Positions 1 through 11,527 of a DNA stretch of 64,000 nt are shown here, one piece after another. The position numbers were made by a program, and so were the translations under genes. The notes below the pieces were generated by a model that saw only the letters and a list, made by a program, of their open reading frames with translations, did no database searches and was not told the origin of the DNA. Numbering within the stretch: the first letter of the stretch is position 1; every line of letters starts with the position of its first letter. This DNA is from Narthecium ossifragum (lineage: Eukaryota; Streptophyta; Magnoliopsida; Dioscoreales; Nartheciaceae), in contig OY986969.1 of the NCBI GenBank assembly GCA_963920575.1, forward strand, positions 17,283,288-17,347,287. The letters are read 5' to 3'.

Positions 1-2498
1 GTTTCAGGCTCCACAACTGAGTTCTCGCAGTGATTCTAGTAATGTTTCTAATGTTTTCAACCATCCAAGGCCGGTCTTGCCACTCTCTACTTATGGGCAG
101 CGTGTATATTCTTCCAGGAACAGTACTATAAAACCGAGGTCTAATCATTGGAGTATAAACAGTTATGAGCAGTTTAATATGAGCGAGAATTACGTGTGCG
201 GAAGTCATGACCAGTTAGTTTGTGGTCCTCGGTCCAACCGACTGGGCCGTCCTTTGCATTCATCTGGCAAGATGGATGGTTTGAATGCACTTGTTCGAAG
301 AGATCAGATTAACAAGTCAGATTTTCAAACTAATTATCAGCAGGCCAAGTTTTTTATGATAAAGTCATACAGTGAAGATGACATTCATAAGAGTATCAAG
401 TATAGTGTATGGTCGAGTACTCCAAATGGGAACAATAAGCTGGATACTGCTTATCGGGAGTCAGTGGCAAAATCAAAGGAGAAGGATACTAATTGTCCAA
501 TCTTCCTTTTCTTCTCGGTGAGTCATTGAGTGTTTTTTTAAAGCCATTGTTGACATTATTCATCTCTGCTGACTCTACAGTTTACAGACTTGAAAGTTGA
601 ACGTGTACAGAAAGAGGAAGGGTTTCTATTATGTGAAACTATCTCATCTTCTTTTCGTTCTCTTGTTTTCCCTTGACCTCATGGAAAGTGTTTTCATCTG
701 TATCATTTCATTTCCTTCAACTGCTTATTTCTTGCAAAAATTCCAAAAGTAACGCCTTGAAAGCCCCGGCGTCCTGTAGATCCTTCTCTCCCCATGACTG
801 GAAAGTACATAAGGATAAAATCGGAATTGATTGCAGAGTACTTCTAGTTGTTTATTGCATTTAATTAGTTTGTTTCTTAAATCAGGTAAATGCAAGTGGG
901 CAGTTTGTTGGCATGGCGGAGATGACTGGGCCTGTCGATTTCAAGAAGAACATGGATTTTTGGCAGCAGGATAGGTGGAATGGTTTTTTCCCACTAGCAT
1001 GGCACATAATAAAGGACATCCCCAACAGGCTATTCCAGCATATCACACTCGAAAACAATGATCACAAGGCCGTAACTTTCAGCAGGGACACTCAGGAGGT
1101 GCTCATCGTTCTTTTCTCCCTTTATTTTTTTGCTAACCTATATTGTAGTCAAGTTCTATGTATCCAATAAGACCCCCCCCCCCCCCCCCCCCCCCCGTTT
1201 TTTTTTCAACCTATGTCGTCCTCAAGGAGTTCATTTGGACATTGTTTCGAGGCACCCCTTATTGCCTTTGTTGTCTAGATTTGCCTGCTGCAAAACACTG
1301 AGACCTAATTAATTAGACCACCCCCTTATTGCCATCACTGCAAAATGCATGCTCTCTAACTCTGCTTTTCCTGTCCCTCCATTAGGTTCTTTGTTTCAAT
1401 CCAGATCTATGTCACCGACGAATTTATTCTTCTGTCATCTTCTTGCAGAGTCTCTGTATTGAAGCTGATACAGACACTCATCTTAAAATCTTATTAGTGA
1501 AACAGCGTGTTGCAGATAGAGCAGAGTGGAGAAGAGGATGGAAGGAGTGGAGGTTGATGGATACGATTGCCCATATGCTATCTGATAGTACTGGTGGATT
1601 ACATTGCTATGGCAGTTATACGCTGCTGCTTTATAAGATCTCTTTTATTTGCATATTTGCATTCATTATCTGTCTTCATATCAGCATATACTTCGTAGAA
1701 GAAGAGAACATGTATACAAGGGGCTTTGCATATTTCCTTGTCTAACGATTTTTGCATCAGTTGTCTGAAATCACAAAAATTTTATCTTTTCTCAGCTATA
1801 TCATGTTTGGTTTTTCAATGGTTATTGATTGATTTTCAAATTTCAGATCAGACTTCCACAAGGTTTGAAAATGCTGGAGATTTTCAAGAATTATCCGCTG
1901 GAAACATCATTGGTAGATGATTTTGACTTTTATGAAAGGAGGGAAAAGATACTTCGTGCCACTAGGAGCAGTAAGCCTGTTGTTCCTTATTCGGACACAG
2001 AGTTCAAAGAAAGCAATGATTCCCTGGTAATTTACTTGATCTGTTCAGACTTTTCTTATTTATTCTGGTTAGAAGATTGAGCCTGATCAATTTGGTTTAT
2101 GGTGCAGTCTCGAGTGTTCAAGTAGAATGAATCTGATTCTAGCACTTTATATGCTTGCCTTTTAGCAATGATACTCATAAAGCTTGGTAGTTAACCCTTT
2201 GCTAAATTTTTTGTGATGCAAAACATAACATTCTTTGACAGTGAGCATGGACTTTAAGTCCGTGCTAAATCCTTTCTGCTTATGCAACAGCTCCAAAGTT
2301 TCCATTTGATATTATTGCAGAAGGAAGAGAGGTGCTCGGCTATTTATTTTCTTCGTCAATCTTGAGTTTTCTTTTATTTTTTTCCCATCTATGTAGGATG
2401 ATGTCGAAGCAGCATTTAAGCAGCTGGACGTGTCTGCAAGACCCAACAGGACATTTCCTCCCGGAAGCTCTCCACTGAATGCTCGTGCTCTCCACTGA
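1..2498 (+). CDS. ECT: YTH-domain m6A RNA reader (ECT family), 3' part
   Basis: Binds N6-methyladenosine in mRNA through a YTH domain; family members act in the cytoplasm on mRNA stability and translation. The 5' end lies outside the window. Exons read by eye: <2-517, 886-1098, 1847-2026, 2397-2498, all with GT-AG borders and unbroken frame (336 residues visible). The YTH domain starts at about nt 340 (KFFMIKSYSEDDIHKSIKY) and runs through exons 2 and 3. The three cage tryptophans expected for the family are visible in VWSST, FWQQ and DRW. The part before the domain is Ser/Asn/Tyr-rich and low-complexity, as in other ECT proteins. The end has been changed by a 20-bp tandem duplication (2467-2506): the last residues are now NARALH and stop, whereas a single copy would read NARRRGY and stop. 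The family call is firm; the last exon is a little less sure. Confidence 0.9.
1173..1196. repeat. Homopolymer C24 in intron 2 of the YTH gene
   Basis: An unbroken run of about 24 C followed by G and nine T. It lies in the intron between 1098 and 1847. Such a run is easily mis-sized in assemblies, so the exact length should not be trusted. Confidence 0.9.
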
Positions 2499-2506
2499 AT
2501 GCTCGT
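2467..2506 (+). repeat. 20-bp perfect tandem duplication in last YTH exon
   Basis: The 20-bp unit at 2467-2486 is repeated exactly at 2487-2506. Since 20 is not a multiple of three, it shifts the reading frame and moves the stop codon to 2496-2498. This looks recent, since the copies are identical. Confidence 0.9.
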
Positions 2507-3115
2507 CGCAGAGGATACTAGATTCATAGACGATTTTTCTTTTTGATAACCAATTTGAGTTATTGTTGATATTATTTCGTTAGGCAGTAAGGGCACTTTA
2601 TTCGGAATGATGGATTGGTTTCTTCTCTCTTTCATTGGAATGCTAGTGCAACGTTTGCGGTTGAAACTTTAGGACGAGAATTTAATAGGATCAAACCTGA
2701 TTTTCTGAGACATTGGCTTTGTACTCGACTGGATCTTGCATTTTCTTTCTTGGTCAGTGTGGGGGATAGAATATGACCTTTTGGAGGTCATATGCATTTC
2801 ATTTCTATCAAAGGCTATGTTTTTTTTTTCTCCTTTTTTCATTCTCGCAACTATTTAAGAGGGGGAAAAATGTATCCAGGGTTATATTGTCTGTTTTTGG
2901 CCATCTTTTATGTTCATCAATCATATTGCTCTTTTTGATGAATCTTTCTTAGAGTGGTGGTTTCAGATTCTATATATAACTTTGGGCACAGGAAAGCTAG
3001 CTGTTTATGAATGTTTAATCCGAAGCAATGCAAGCTTGAATGCATGGTGTGCACAAATTTGCCTCCTCAGGATAAAATACAAAAAAATGGTGTTTGCGAA
3101 ATAAAATTAAGAATA
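2499..3115. other. 3' flank of YTH gene, no gene seen
   Basis: AT-rich sequence with short T runs. It probably holds the 3' UTR of the YTH gene. No further coding region, repeat or transposon end is recognised. Confidence 0.5.
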
Positions 3116-3309
3116 CCTAATGTTTATGGCAAAATACCAAAAATTACACTTGATATTGTTGGAACTTATTGATGCATTACTATATTCTTTTTAAAAATGA
3201 AGAAAGTGTTAACCTAATTTTTATGGTAAAATACCAAAAGTTCACTTTTTGATATTGTTGGAACTTATTGATGCATTTACTATAATCTTTTTTATAATGA
3301 AGAAAGTGT
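3116..3309 (+). repeat. Tandem duplication, two ~97-bp units
   Basis: Unit 1 (3116-3212) and unit 2 (3213-3309) share the same order of motifs: ATGGNAAAATACCAAAA, GATATTGTTGGAACTTATTG and ATGAAGAAAGTGT. They differ by a few substitutions and small indels. No coding sense. Confidence 0.8.
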
Positions 3310-3800
3310 GAGCATTCTTCTCAGTCTGTAAAACCTCTCGGGCCGGGTCGAAGAGGCTCGTCGGAGGATTTCCCGGAGTCTTGATCTTCGTGTTTCCTAT
3401 GTTGGAAGTTAGGAGGGAGAGACCCGCGACGTCGATATGATCAAGGCTAGCAGGTGGATCGGGTCAAGAAGGGAGAGGAGAGAGAAAAGGGGTGGTGGGA
3501 AGGAGAGAGAGAGAAAGTGGCGGGTGGGATAAAAAGAGGAGGCGGGTAAGGCAGAGAGAGAGAGAGAGAGAGGTGACGGGTAGGCTAGGTTAGGGTTTTA
3601 GGGAGGTTTGATTGGATTGGAGTAAGGCTCGAGTAAAGGAGGGAGGAGGACTCGGATGAGCTTGGGTTGGAATAGGCGCTACAAAAAAAACATGAATTAG
3701 TGGCGCTCAATGAGAGGAGGCGGGTAAGGGAGGGAGGGAGGGAGAGAGAGAGAGAGAGAGAGAGAGGTGGTGGGTAGGCTAGGTTAGGGCCTTAGGGCAC
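3310..3800. repeat. Purine-rich GAGA region with a duplicated segment
   Basis: Two copies of a roughly 70-bp segment (about 3533-3602 and 3717-3796) begin GAGGCGGGTAAGG, pass through a GA repeat of varying length and end GGGTAGGCTAGGTTAGGG. The region is strongly purine-biased and carries no believable ORF. Probably transposon-derived. Confidence 0.6.
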
Positions 3801-5440
3801 CGCAGTAGTTCCATCAAGAGAGGTGCTTCTCGCACCCCTCTCTGACACACAACTCCTTCCCCCCTTATTCTTTTTAGAGCATCTCCAACGCTGGCTGCAT
3901 TGATCGTACTTTTTATTCCAAATATACACTCTAATGGAAGAGTCTCTAAAAAAAGATTCCATCTCAATAACAATATTTTATACTTAAGGTAATTAATAAT
4001 AAAAAAAGTGTAAAAAAAGATTCCATCTAAATATTCAATACTCACCCTATCCTTGGTAATCGAAGTCTTATCCATAGCCATCAATCTTAATCTGTATGCA
4101 CAAAATGAGCATCAAAGTTTCAAAGCAATGTCACATATATTATTACATAACATGCACGAGTATAAATGACATAATTGATAACTAGATACTTATGAAATGC
4201 TTGATGTCAAAATAGTAATGATATTCTTAACCCTTTTATTTAGCAATACTAGTGGTTTAGCACGTGCACACCACTTTTGATTACATCAGCAAATTTGTAA
4301 GAAGATTTTTATTCAAATGAAGTGAATAAATGTAGGCTTCTAGCTGCTAATATGTAGTTGTTTATTTTCAAAGGTAGCCACGTAATGTTTCAAAATCTTT
4401 TCATGCTGGAAATTATTCTATTGATCAATGACAGAAAATTCACATAGCTCTATTCATAAAAGTTCTGATACATAAGTACTAGATCATGTGATGTGTTCAA
4501 TACCCCTAGGCACAAAAAGATTAAAACTTAAATATCCTGTGAACAAATATAAGCCTTCATCCTCAGTAGATTGCCCACTCTTTCACTGGTATCTTTAACA
4601 TACACATGACGATTGTTAATCTGAAATGAATCTGCAGCCTGAGCATTAAATAGACATTAGTTTCTAGCTACATGATGCCTCTTGGTACTTAAACTGGAAC
4701 CATCGAAACATATCACAACCTCACTCACTTTTAAGTAGTGAGAATATAGCAATAAGCCTCGGTGAATAGCTCATTTAAGCTATGAAACATGGAAATAAGA
4801 TGTCTAGTTCTTATTGGACACGACCATATGAGTGACTGCTAGGACTACCTATCAAATTGTTACTGGACAACATATCATGAAGGAAATTGGCTTAAAAGTG
4901 CTGAAGGCTCATGAACTCTTAAGCAATTCAAACAGGATGAAGAGTTTTTAAAAAGAAGGCACCAGATGTTTCCACTTATTGATGATAAAACCATATCTTT
5001 TCCATGATATCTTTTAGATTTCAAGAAAGAAGCATCGGAAACTCTAATCCTTGATGAATCAAAATCTAATAAAGTACCAAGAACAGCTATACATTATAAA
5101 CAGAACCATGCCACCTTGGAAGCCAAGTTTGTTTAACTGGTAGAAGTCATCCATAGCTTTCATCAAGTCTTTATACTTGAAACTAAGTTAATTCGCCATG
5201 TCAAAGCTTGAAAACACCAAGATGGTTGACACCGAGTTCATTGTTCGCGTAACAATGACCATACATATAGTTGAAAGGTGTGCATGTGAAAAGCTCATAA
5301 GTTAGACAATCAACAAACTTAATGCATTAACACATTTTATCTACTATAATGTATCAGACCTCCACTTTCCAAAACAGAAATTGCTGCTAGTATTATGCGA
5401 AGACTATACTGATGCTTCATTACTACTAAAAAGATACCAT
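3801..5440. other. AT-rich intergenic DNA, no gene recognised
   Basis: Contains GAGCATCTCCAACG near 3878, a motif common at the edges of plant transposons. Otherwise no coding frame, terminal repeat or RNA gene that I can support. Confidence 0.4.
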
Positions 5441-6469
5441 ATATGATTCCACAAGAATTGAAGGAAGCAGAAAATGGATCATCATCCTCAGGACGGGTGA
5501 ACAAGAATATACTTGAAAGCAGGCCTGCATTGCGTCTCCACCTCTTGCCAATGATGGCAACAGTTAGCTGGACTTGGAGGAGGCCGGAGAGGGTGGTGGC
5601 CGCGGCAAGGGAGAGGCTGGCGGAGGAGCGTCGCGGTTGGCGGGGGTTGCGGAATCTGGAGGTGGACGGTGCTGGGAGGCCGCGGACGATGGAGATGCGG
5701 GGAAGGCGGCACTGGATCCGCGAGGAGGGAGGAGCGGGCCGTCGGATGTCAGACCCCTAAGGCGATGGTGGGAGCTCGAGCGATGGGGTGGAGGAAGTGC
5801 GGGCTAGAGGTTGTCGACGACGCAATAACTTCGAGGGAGATCGGAACGGTGTCGGGGTGGAGGAGGAGAGCCGCGAGTGGCCGCGATGGCGACGGAGGTG
5901 GGATGTGGTGCTATGGCGGTAGACGGCGGGGAATCGGTGTAGCTTGGAGGTGAGGGAAGAGAAGGAGAAAGAGAGAGGGGTGGTGGTTAAGGTGTGGCTA
6001 GGGTGGAGGTGGTTGCCTGCAAGGTCGCCGGTGTGGATGGGGTCGTCGGGAATGGGCGATGGTGCCCTTGGAGTGGAGGCGGCGGCTAGAGAAGAGAGAA
6101 GTGGTTGGATGAGAGGGGAGGGGTTAGGGTTAGGTGAAGAGATAGATGGGCAGTTGAGATTTGGAGGGTTGAGTGGGACTCTAATAGAGTATACCTATAC
6201 CAGCGGTTGCAAAATGCTAGTATACTACACTTACTGTCGCTGGTACAGGATATGTGTGGCTAATTCTCCTTAACCTATGCCAACAGTCCAAAAACATTGG
6301 TTTAGAACTGTCAACACCAGCAGCCAGCCTAAACTGTTGGTAAAGATCTTGTGAAAGCCAATAGTTTTTGGGGTTGCTGGAATAGACCATTTATACCAGC
6401 GTTTGTATAAACCGCTGGTATAGCCCATTTTTGTGAAAACCGCTGGTATAGCCCATTTTTGTTGTAGTG
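5441..6469. mobile_element. CACTA (En/Spm) element, right end
   Basis: The right end on + finishes TTGTTGTAGTG at 6469, the reverse complement of CACTACAACAA, which is a CACTA terminus. Inside it are repeated subterminal units reading TACCAGCGGT in both orientations (about 6190-6460), as expected for CACTA transposase-binding arrays. The GC-rich part before it (5443-6180) has open frames on both strands but no recognised protein. The matching left terminus was not found, so the left border given is arbitrary. The base after 6469 resumes an Athila-like gag sequence, so the element inserted there. Confidence 0.6.
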
Positions 6470-6990
6470 GCAATTATTTAACACGGTAGCTAAGAGAGAG
6501 GAAGGTCACTTGCCTTGTCAACCTGTGGCTAATCCTAGGGGTCAGCATTATGTAGAAAGTGAAAACATAGAAAGTGCTAAAGTTGTAGTGACCCTTAAAA
6601 GAGACAAAACTATAGATAATAAAGTAGAGGAACCCGCCCGCCAGACCGATTGATCGATCAGTCATTCGGACGATCGATCATCCACCCCATGAAGACTCCC
6701 ATATACCACTTGATTATAATCTATTTGATTCTAGGGACGTTGATCCTGCTAGATATGTGCCCAAAGTGCCTTTTCCTCATGCACTTATGGATCCTTCCTC
6801 CGGACGCAATAAGAAATCATATGTAGAGGAAATCACTGAGATATTCAAGCAAGTGAACATCAACATACTACTTTTAGAGGCTATCTGATAATTCCATTCC
6901 TATGCAAAATTTCTGAAAGAGCTTTGTACCAAAAAATGCAAATCCAAATCTCTGGTCTCTAAGAAAATTGTTCTGAATATTTTCTTATCG
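6470..6990 (+). pseudogene. Athila-like Ty3/gypsy gag remnant
   Basis: Conceptual translation with stops and shifts gives stretches typical of Athila gag: VAKREEGHLPCQP, then YVPKVPFPHALMDPS, then FKQVNINILLLEA and FLKELCTKKCKSKS. In intact Athila these precede the protease. The sequence is broken by stops (for instance TGA and TAG around 6648-6700 and after LLLEA) and is adjoined at its left end by the CACTA terminus. Family call rests on motif memory, not a search. Confidence 0.6.
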
Positions 6991-7556
6991 CTATACCTTG
7001 TTTTAATGACAACCTTTTTTTGTTACTGAATCTAATTTTTGTAATTGACATTTTAATTTGAAATTTTGATTGAGATATACATATTTTTCGCAAAAACTAA
7101 CAAGCAAATCCATAGTATTTAAATTTTACCAATCCATATATAACACAAAACATATTAAGGTCACATATGTTGCTCACAAAAAGATAATAATGAGCTAACA
7201 AAATCACACATCATGTTTACTCAAAAAAATTACACTTGAAATTTGATAGTAACAAAATATTCTAAAACAAGTCTTCAATGTGTCCACACTAGTTCCCTCA
7301 CATTGAACCATCGAATGTTATCTCACGTGTTCTGTAGAAAGTTACAAAGAAAAAAAGAGTAAGCATTTAGAAACATAGATATCATGTATTTAATGAAATA
7401 CTAGATATATCATATGTATATTATCGATGATTCTACAATTAACAACTTCAAAAGTTTATGATTCAATTTGAGAAATCAAACGGACAAAACTTCCCCTGTA
7501 TTTCCGACGTTTCCCAATAGTACAAATGCTATCACCTGTATAAATAAAAGGTCATG
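6991..7556. other. AT-rich DNA, nothing recognised
   Basis: No coding frame, RNA gene or terminal repeat that I can support. It may be further decayed retrotransposon. Confidence 0.35.
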
Positions 7557-9205
7557 CATCATCTGATGAGACGTGAAAAGTACACAAGTTAACCCCTTAA
7601 TTTACCTTTATTAGTCTTCGAGCAAGGTATTTTTAATAATCTTCATGGTATTTCAGGTACAAGAGCCTTCAACAGAAGTTAGATCAACTTTGGAGCATAA
7701 ACGAGCCTATTCGAGCACATTTAGGTACATGGGTCAACTTCAAAAATTAAACTGTACCTTCTCAGGAAGAACCAGATAATGTGCCATATATCATTGGAAA
7801 GCTCTGGAAGTCTATTTTCTGAAGAATTTTACGGTTCATGATTCCGAGTTTCCTAGATGAAGTTATGGCATTTTTCGTACCAATGCGCAGTGCTGAATGC
7901 CAAAAGAGATAATATGCAGAAAAGAAGATCGATCCTCACTATTGGAAGGATCGATCCCTTTTGCACATTTTCCAGTGACAGAACGCAACATTCTCTAGGA
8001 TCGATCCTTATCTACTGAAGGATCGATCTTCGTCGGGGCGCAGCCAGAACTCAAGAGGAGGATCGATCCTTTACCCTATAAGGATCGATCCTTTTGTGCC
8101 AGCCGAGCAAAATCAAGGGTCCAGATCTAATTCGAGTGGGGGATGCTCTGAGGCTATAAATAGACCCCTTTTGGGGGATTTTGGGATTCTTTTGGGCAAG
8201 AAGAGGCTAAGGAAAGGGGCAAACCCCTTGGGCAAGGAAGGGAGCTCTCATCCAAGAGGGAGGAGATTGATGAAGAAGAGGATCCATCTCTTCTCCATGG
8301 CTTCTCCATCAAAGATGAGTAGCTAATCTATTTACCTAGTGGAATACCATGATGTTTTAGGTTTTCTTTATAGTTTTCTTTGGATTTTTAGATGTTGTAA
8401 ACCCTATTGAGACAAGATTGTATGGATTTATGCTTCATTTATCATCTTTGTAGTTGGATTCTAATGTTGGATGGATGGATTCTTTGGTATGCATAAGCTA
8501 GAACCTTGTGCCCAATAGGTGTTTGTTGATATTCCCTAATGAGTAGGTTGTGCTAGAATCATGACCACTTGTGTTGAAGGGAGTCTTGGCTCTAGGTTAG
8601 GGACTTGGTTGTGCTAGAACCACTCCAATCCACATCTAACCTAGCATCTATCCTATCTTTTGTAGTGTTTTGAATTCGAGATGCTAGAACCACCTCGATC
8701 CATTACCATATTCCATACAACCCGATTCCTTGCGACGAGATGATCCTAACCCGACTTCTCGTTGGCGATGATCGTAGCTAATCCCTCGATCGTCGACTTT
8801 CTAGCATACACCTTTTGCGACGGATAGTCCTTAACCGGTTATTCGTTAGCGACGACCTTTGTTAGCCACAAGGTAGTCGATATTGTAGTGTCTCGATAGG
8901 ATTGCACATCTTGATCCATTAGAAAGCTATGATTGAGCCTAATTCGGATTGGGATTCCCTAGGACCTCTCTCTATCCATTGAATCATTTACATGCTTTCT
9001 TAGTTTTCTTATCATAAAACCCAAAAACCATCTCTTTTATTATCCTTGTAGGAACACTTAGATTGAGCTTGGTAATTTAATTGTTTCCTTACGCATTCCC
9101 TGTGGATTCGATTCGGACTCACCGCTAGCTACCCCCAAAGGTAGTTAGTTGAGAGTTTGATTATAAATTTGTAATTTTGATCGGGCGCGCTAAGCCGCGA
9201 CACTT
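7557..9205 (+). mobile_element. Athila-like LTR or leader remnant with TATA box
   Basis: The start (CTGATGAG, CCCCTTAATTTACC, TTAGTC) matches in order the sequence at 63185-63240, so the same repeat occurs twice in the window. A TATA box (GCTATAAATAGA) lies at about 8153. A shared stretch after it (ATGGCTTC, CATCAAAGATGAGT at about 8298-8320; compare 63815-63840) supports the link. Near the end it reads TCCCTGTGGATTCGA, common in plant gypsy LTRs. Exact borders and TSD were not found. Confidence 0.5.
7928..8096. repeat. Three ATCGAT hairpin pairs upstream of a TATA box
   Basis: Three units each have GATCGATCC-type half sites facing each other: about 7929-7957, 7999-8029 and 8061-8093. The last reads AGGATCGATCCTTTACC then, after a short spacer, AAGGATCGATCCTT. 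Each half is itself palindromic (GGATCGATCC), and paired halves can fold into a hairpin. Confidence 0.75.
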
Positions 9206-9620
9206 TCCACGTCTCGTCATCATCTACGGTATCTTTGTACCATTATAGTCATACATTTCTTACCATGCATACATTTATCATATACAACCCGCACATTGTA
9301 TAAAACAGTGGTCCATAAGATCACTATTTCAAATTTGATAAAGAAACTCTAATAAAAAACAGTCCAAGACCTTTAGTTATCGTCTCTTTAGTAACTCTTA
9401 AACTTCAATGACATTAAGATAAGCCACTGCTAGTTCAGATGAGTTTGTTTACATGTATAAGCTGCTAGTAGACAAACGAAAATCACAGTAACACCAAAAA
9501 AAGCAGGTGAGAATATTATTATTTCCAACTTGTATAATGTCATTGCAATTTGCCCATCAAGTCGATCTAGATCATCGACCCGTAATGACTTAGAGCACAA
9601 GTTTTGGAAAAAAATGCTCA
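9206..9620. other. Intergenic, nothing recognised
   Basis: AT-rich sequence without believable coding frames or repeat borders. Confidence 0.35.
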
Positions 9621-10310
9621 ATTCAATTAAGGGAAAATTAGCTTTTGATACCCTATATTTTCAAAGTTTTACAATCTGGTACCCTCTAGTTAGAAAATGT
9701 AACTTTAGTACCCTGTGGTACTCAAACCGGGACAAATCCTAGACGGCGTTAGTCTCCGTTCACAGAAAACTGCTCATGTGTATGGTGTTTACACGTGGCG
9801 GCATATGATGAGGAGAGAGAGAGAACTAGAGAGAGAGAGGTGGTGCTTGCCGGCCATTCATCCGTCCACTTATCCCGGTGACAGTGATGTCGGTGGCAGA
9901 GCAGGAGCACCAGAAGAACGACCGGCGAGCAGTCATTCGTGAACAGCGCCGGGGTGCCTGGGCAGACCTTCATGGATTCGTCCGCGTGGTTTGCCGGCTT
10001 TGATAGGCTAGCGACGGCGCCGTACGAACGAGCGAGGCAGGCCAAAGGGATTCAACCTCCACTTTATCTCCTACCGCCGGCCTCCTCTCTCCACCACCGG
10101 CCTCCGCCGTCCGCTGTCATCCTCCGTTCGCCGTCAAGCTTCCCTCCTTTTCCGCTGCCGTCTACTCCTCCGCCGTCCAACTCTAAGTCCCCAACGTCCC
10201 CTTGGTTGTCGTGCTTCCCTCTGCCACCTCTTCGTCCACTGCCACATTGTCCAAGGCTTGGATCCCCCAAGGGTAGCCGGCTAACAATAGAGGAAGCTGC
10301 GAGGTAATCC
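9621..10310 (+). mobile_element. Unclassified transposon piece, MULE-like terminus
   Basis: Starts with a terminus-like stretch (GATACCCTATATTTTCAAAG, then TACAATCTGGTACCCT) of the kind seen at ends of plant Mutator-like and related elements. It is followed by GC-rich DNA with Pro/Ser-rich open frames on both strands (for example 9939-10307), which look compositional rather than genic. No opposite terminus was found. Confidence 0.3.
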
Positions 10311-10386
10311 TCTTCCTCATCCGTTTCTCTTCTCCGGTTTGAGCCTTCCCCATCGAATACCTAGGGTGCTTCTCCTAAAACCCTAA

Positions 10387-10612
10387 GCCCCTGTTTGGTG
10401 TGGGATTAGAAAAAATGAGGTTAAGAGGGGATAGGGTTAGATGGGGTTAGAAAAAATGGAGTTAAGGAATGGGGGTAAGAAAAAATAGAGTGATGGTGGT
10501 AGATGGAATGAGGATAACCCCGTAATCATTACTTTTGGTGTTTGGGTAAAAAATGAGGATATGGGGGGATAAAGTGGGGTTATCCCCCTTTATCCCTCAA
10601 CCAAACGAGGAC
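10387..10612. mobile_element. Tourist-like (PIF/Harbinger) MITE, 226 bp
   Basis: Imperfect terminal inverted repeats, GCCCCTGTTTGG on the left and GTCCTCGTTTGG (reverse complement) on the right, 9 of 12 identical. Flanked by TAA at 10384-10386 and 10613-10615, the usual 3-bp target duplication of this superfamily. No coding capacity. Confidence 0.75.
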
Positions 10613-11519
10613 TAAAGGTATCTCTTGACCTAGCCATAGCTTTGACTAAGGAGGAGCCGAGACCATGTGAGAGACTCTGTACTCGCGCTCACGAGAAAGC
10701 TCAGCGTATCAGTTCGATTCTACATATTGCTCATCTATTTCTCCACATTTATCGGAAAAGTTAGTGCACATGACAAAACACACTTGACATATAATGACAC
10801 AGATCCGGGGGCATACCATCATGATAGTTTCCTTACGGTGCTTGGTGCTTTTAAATGATAGCAAAAACAAGAACTCCAAGAAAGGCAACACAATGAGAAA
10901 TTTGTGTCCAAGATGAACATCATAGCCTCACATGAGCAGGATACACCTGTCCACCAGTTACATACCGGATGGTAGAATAGACTTATAGAAACCCTACCGG
11001 ATAAACCAGCAGCCTCGTATCTCCCTTCAGATTTGTGTAGTCCCTCTCCCCTGCTAAAAACCCATCAACCTACACATACCATTCAAAAAGAAGCACATAC
11101 CTATAAGAAGAAGAAACTCCTAGTGAAAACCACCCGCAAGTCCCAAGCTCCCAAAACCCATGGTCCATACCTAGGACATGTACGTGCCCCAATCGATCTT
11201 GGTATCTAAGAATGCATCAAAAGAAAGGGCACCCAATATCAGAAATCGATCTAAAAAAGAGATCAGGGGTTCAGCTTTAGGGTTTAGGAAGCCTTAAAAG
11301 GGACGTAGGAGATGATGACGGAGACCAAGATGGCCTCGAGGAGGAGCAATGCGGAGGTGAATGCTGGTTTTGAGATCTTGGCGGCGTTGGGAAAGAAGGG
11401 TCATAGGAGAGGGGAGAGGAGAGGACCGGAAAGAAGGGGCTTACGAGATGGGAGAGGAGAGGAATGAGTTAGGGATTTAGGCTTTAGAATTTTATGTTTT
11501 TTAGTTTTACTTTTATCTA
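10613..11519. other. Intergenic, nothing recognised
   Basis: Mixed composition with purine-rich stretches near 11300-11470. I see no supported gene or transposon border. Confidence 0.35.
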
Positions 11520-11527
11520 AAGCCTAT

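Noticed and set aside
1443..1745. Open frame between YTH exons 2 and 3, considered as an extra exon
   Set aside because: Its peptide has no YTH similarity, and joining exon 2 directly to exon 3 gives the family sequence (RDTQE then IRLPQGLKML) without a gap.
3676..3710. Possible CACTA left end (GCGCTACAAAAAAAACATG) for the right end at 6469
   Set aside because: It lacks the CACTA start and the TACCAGCGGT subterminal repeats found at the right end, and the 3-bp flanks do not match.
5443..6273. Open frames on both strands in GC-rich DNA
   Set aside because: Arg/Gly-rich or Pro-rich peptides in overlapping frames, typical of GC-biased non-coding DNA; no domain seen.
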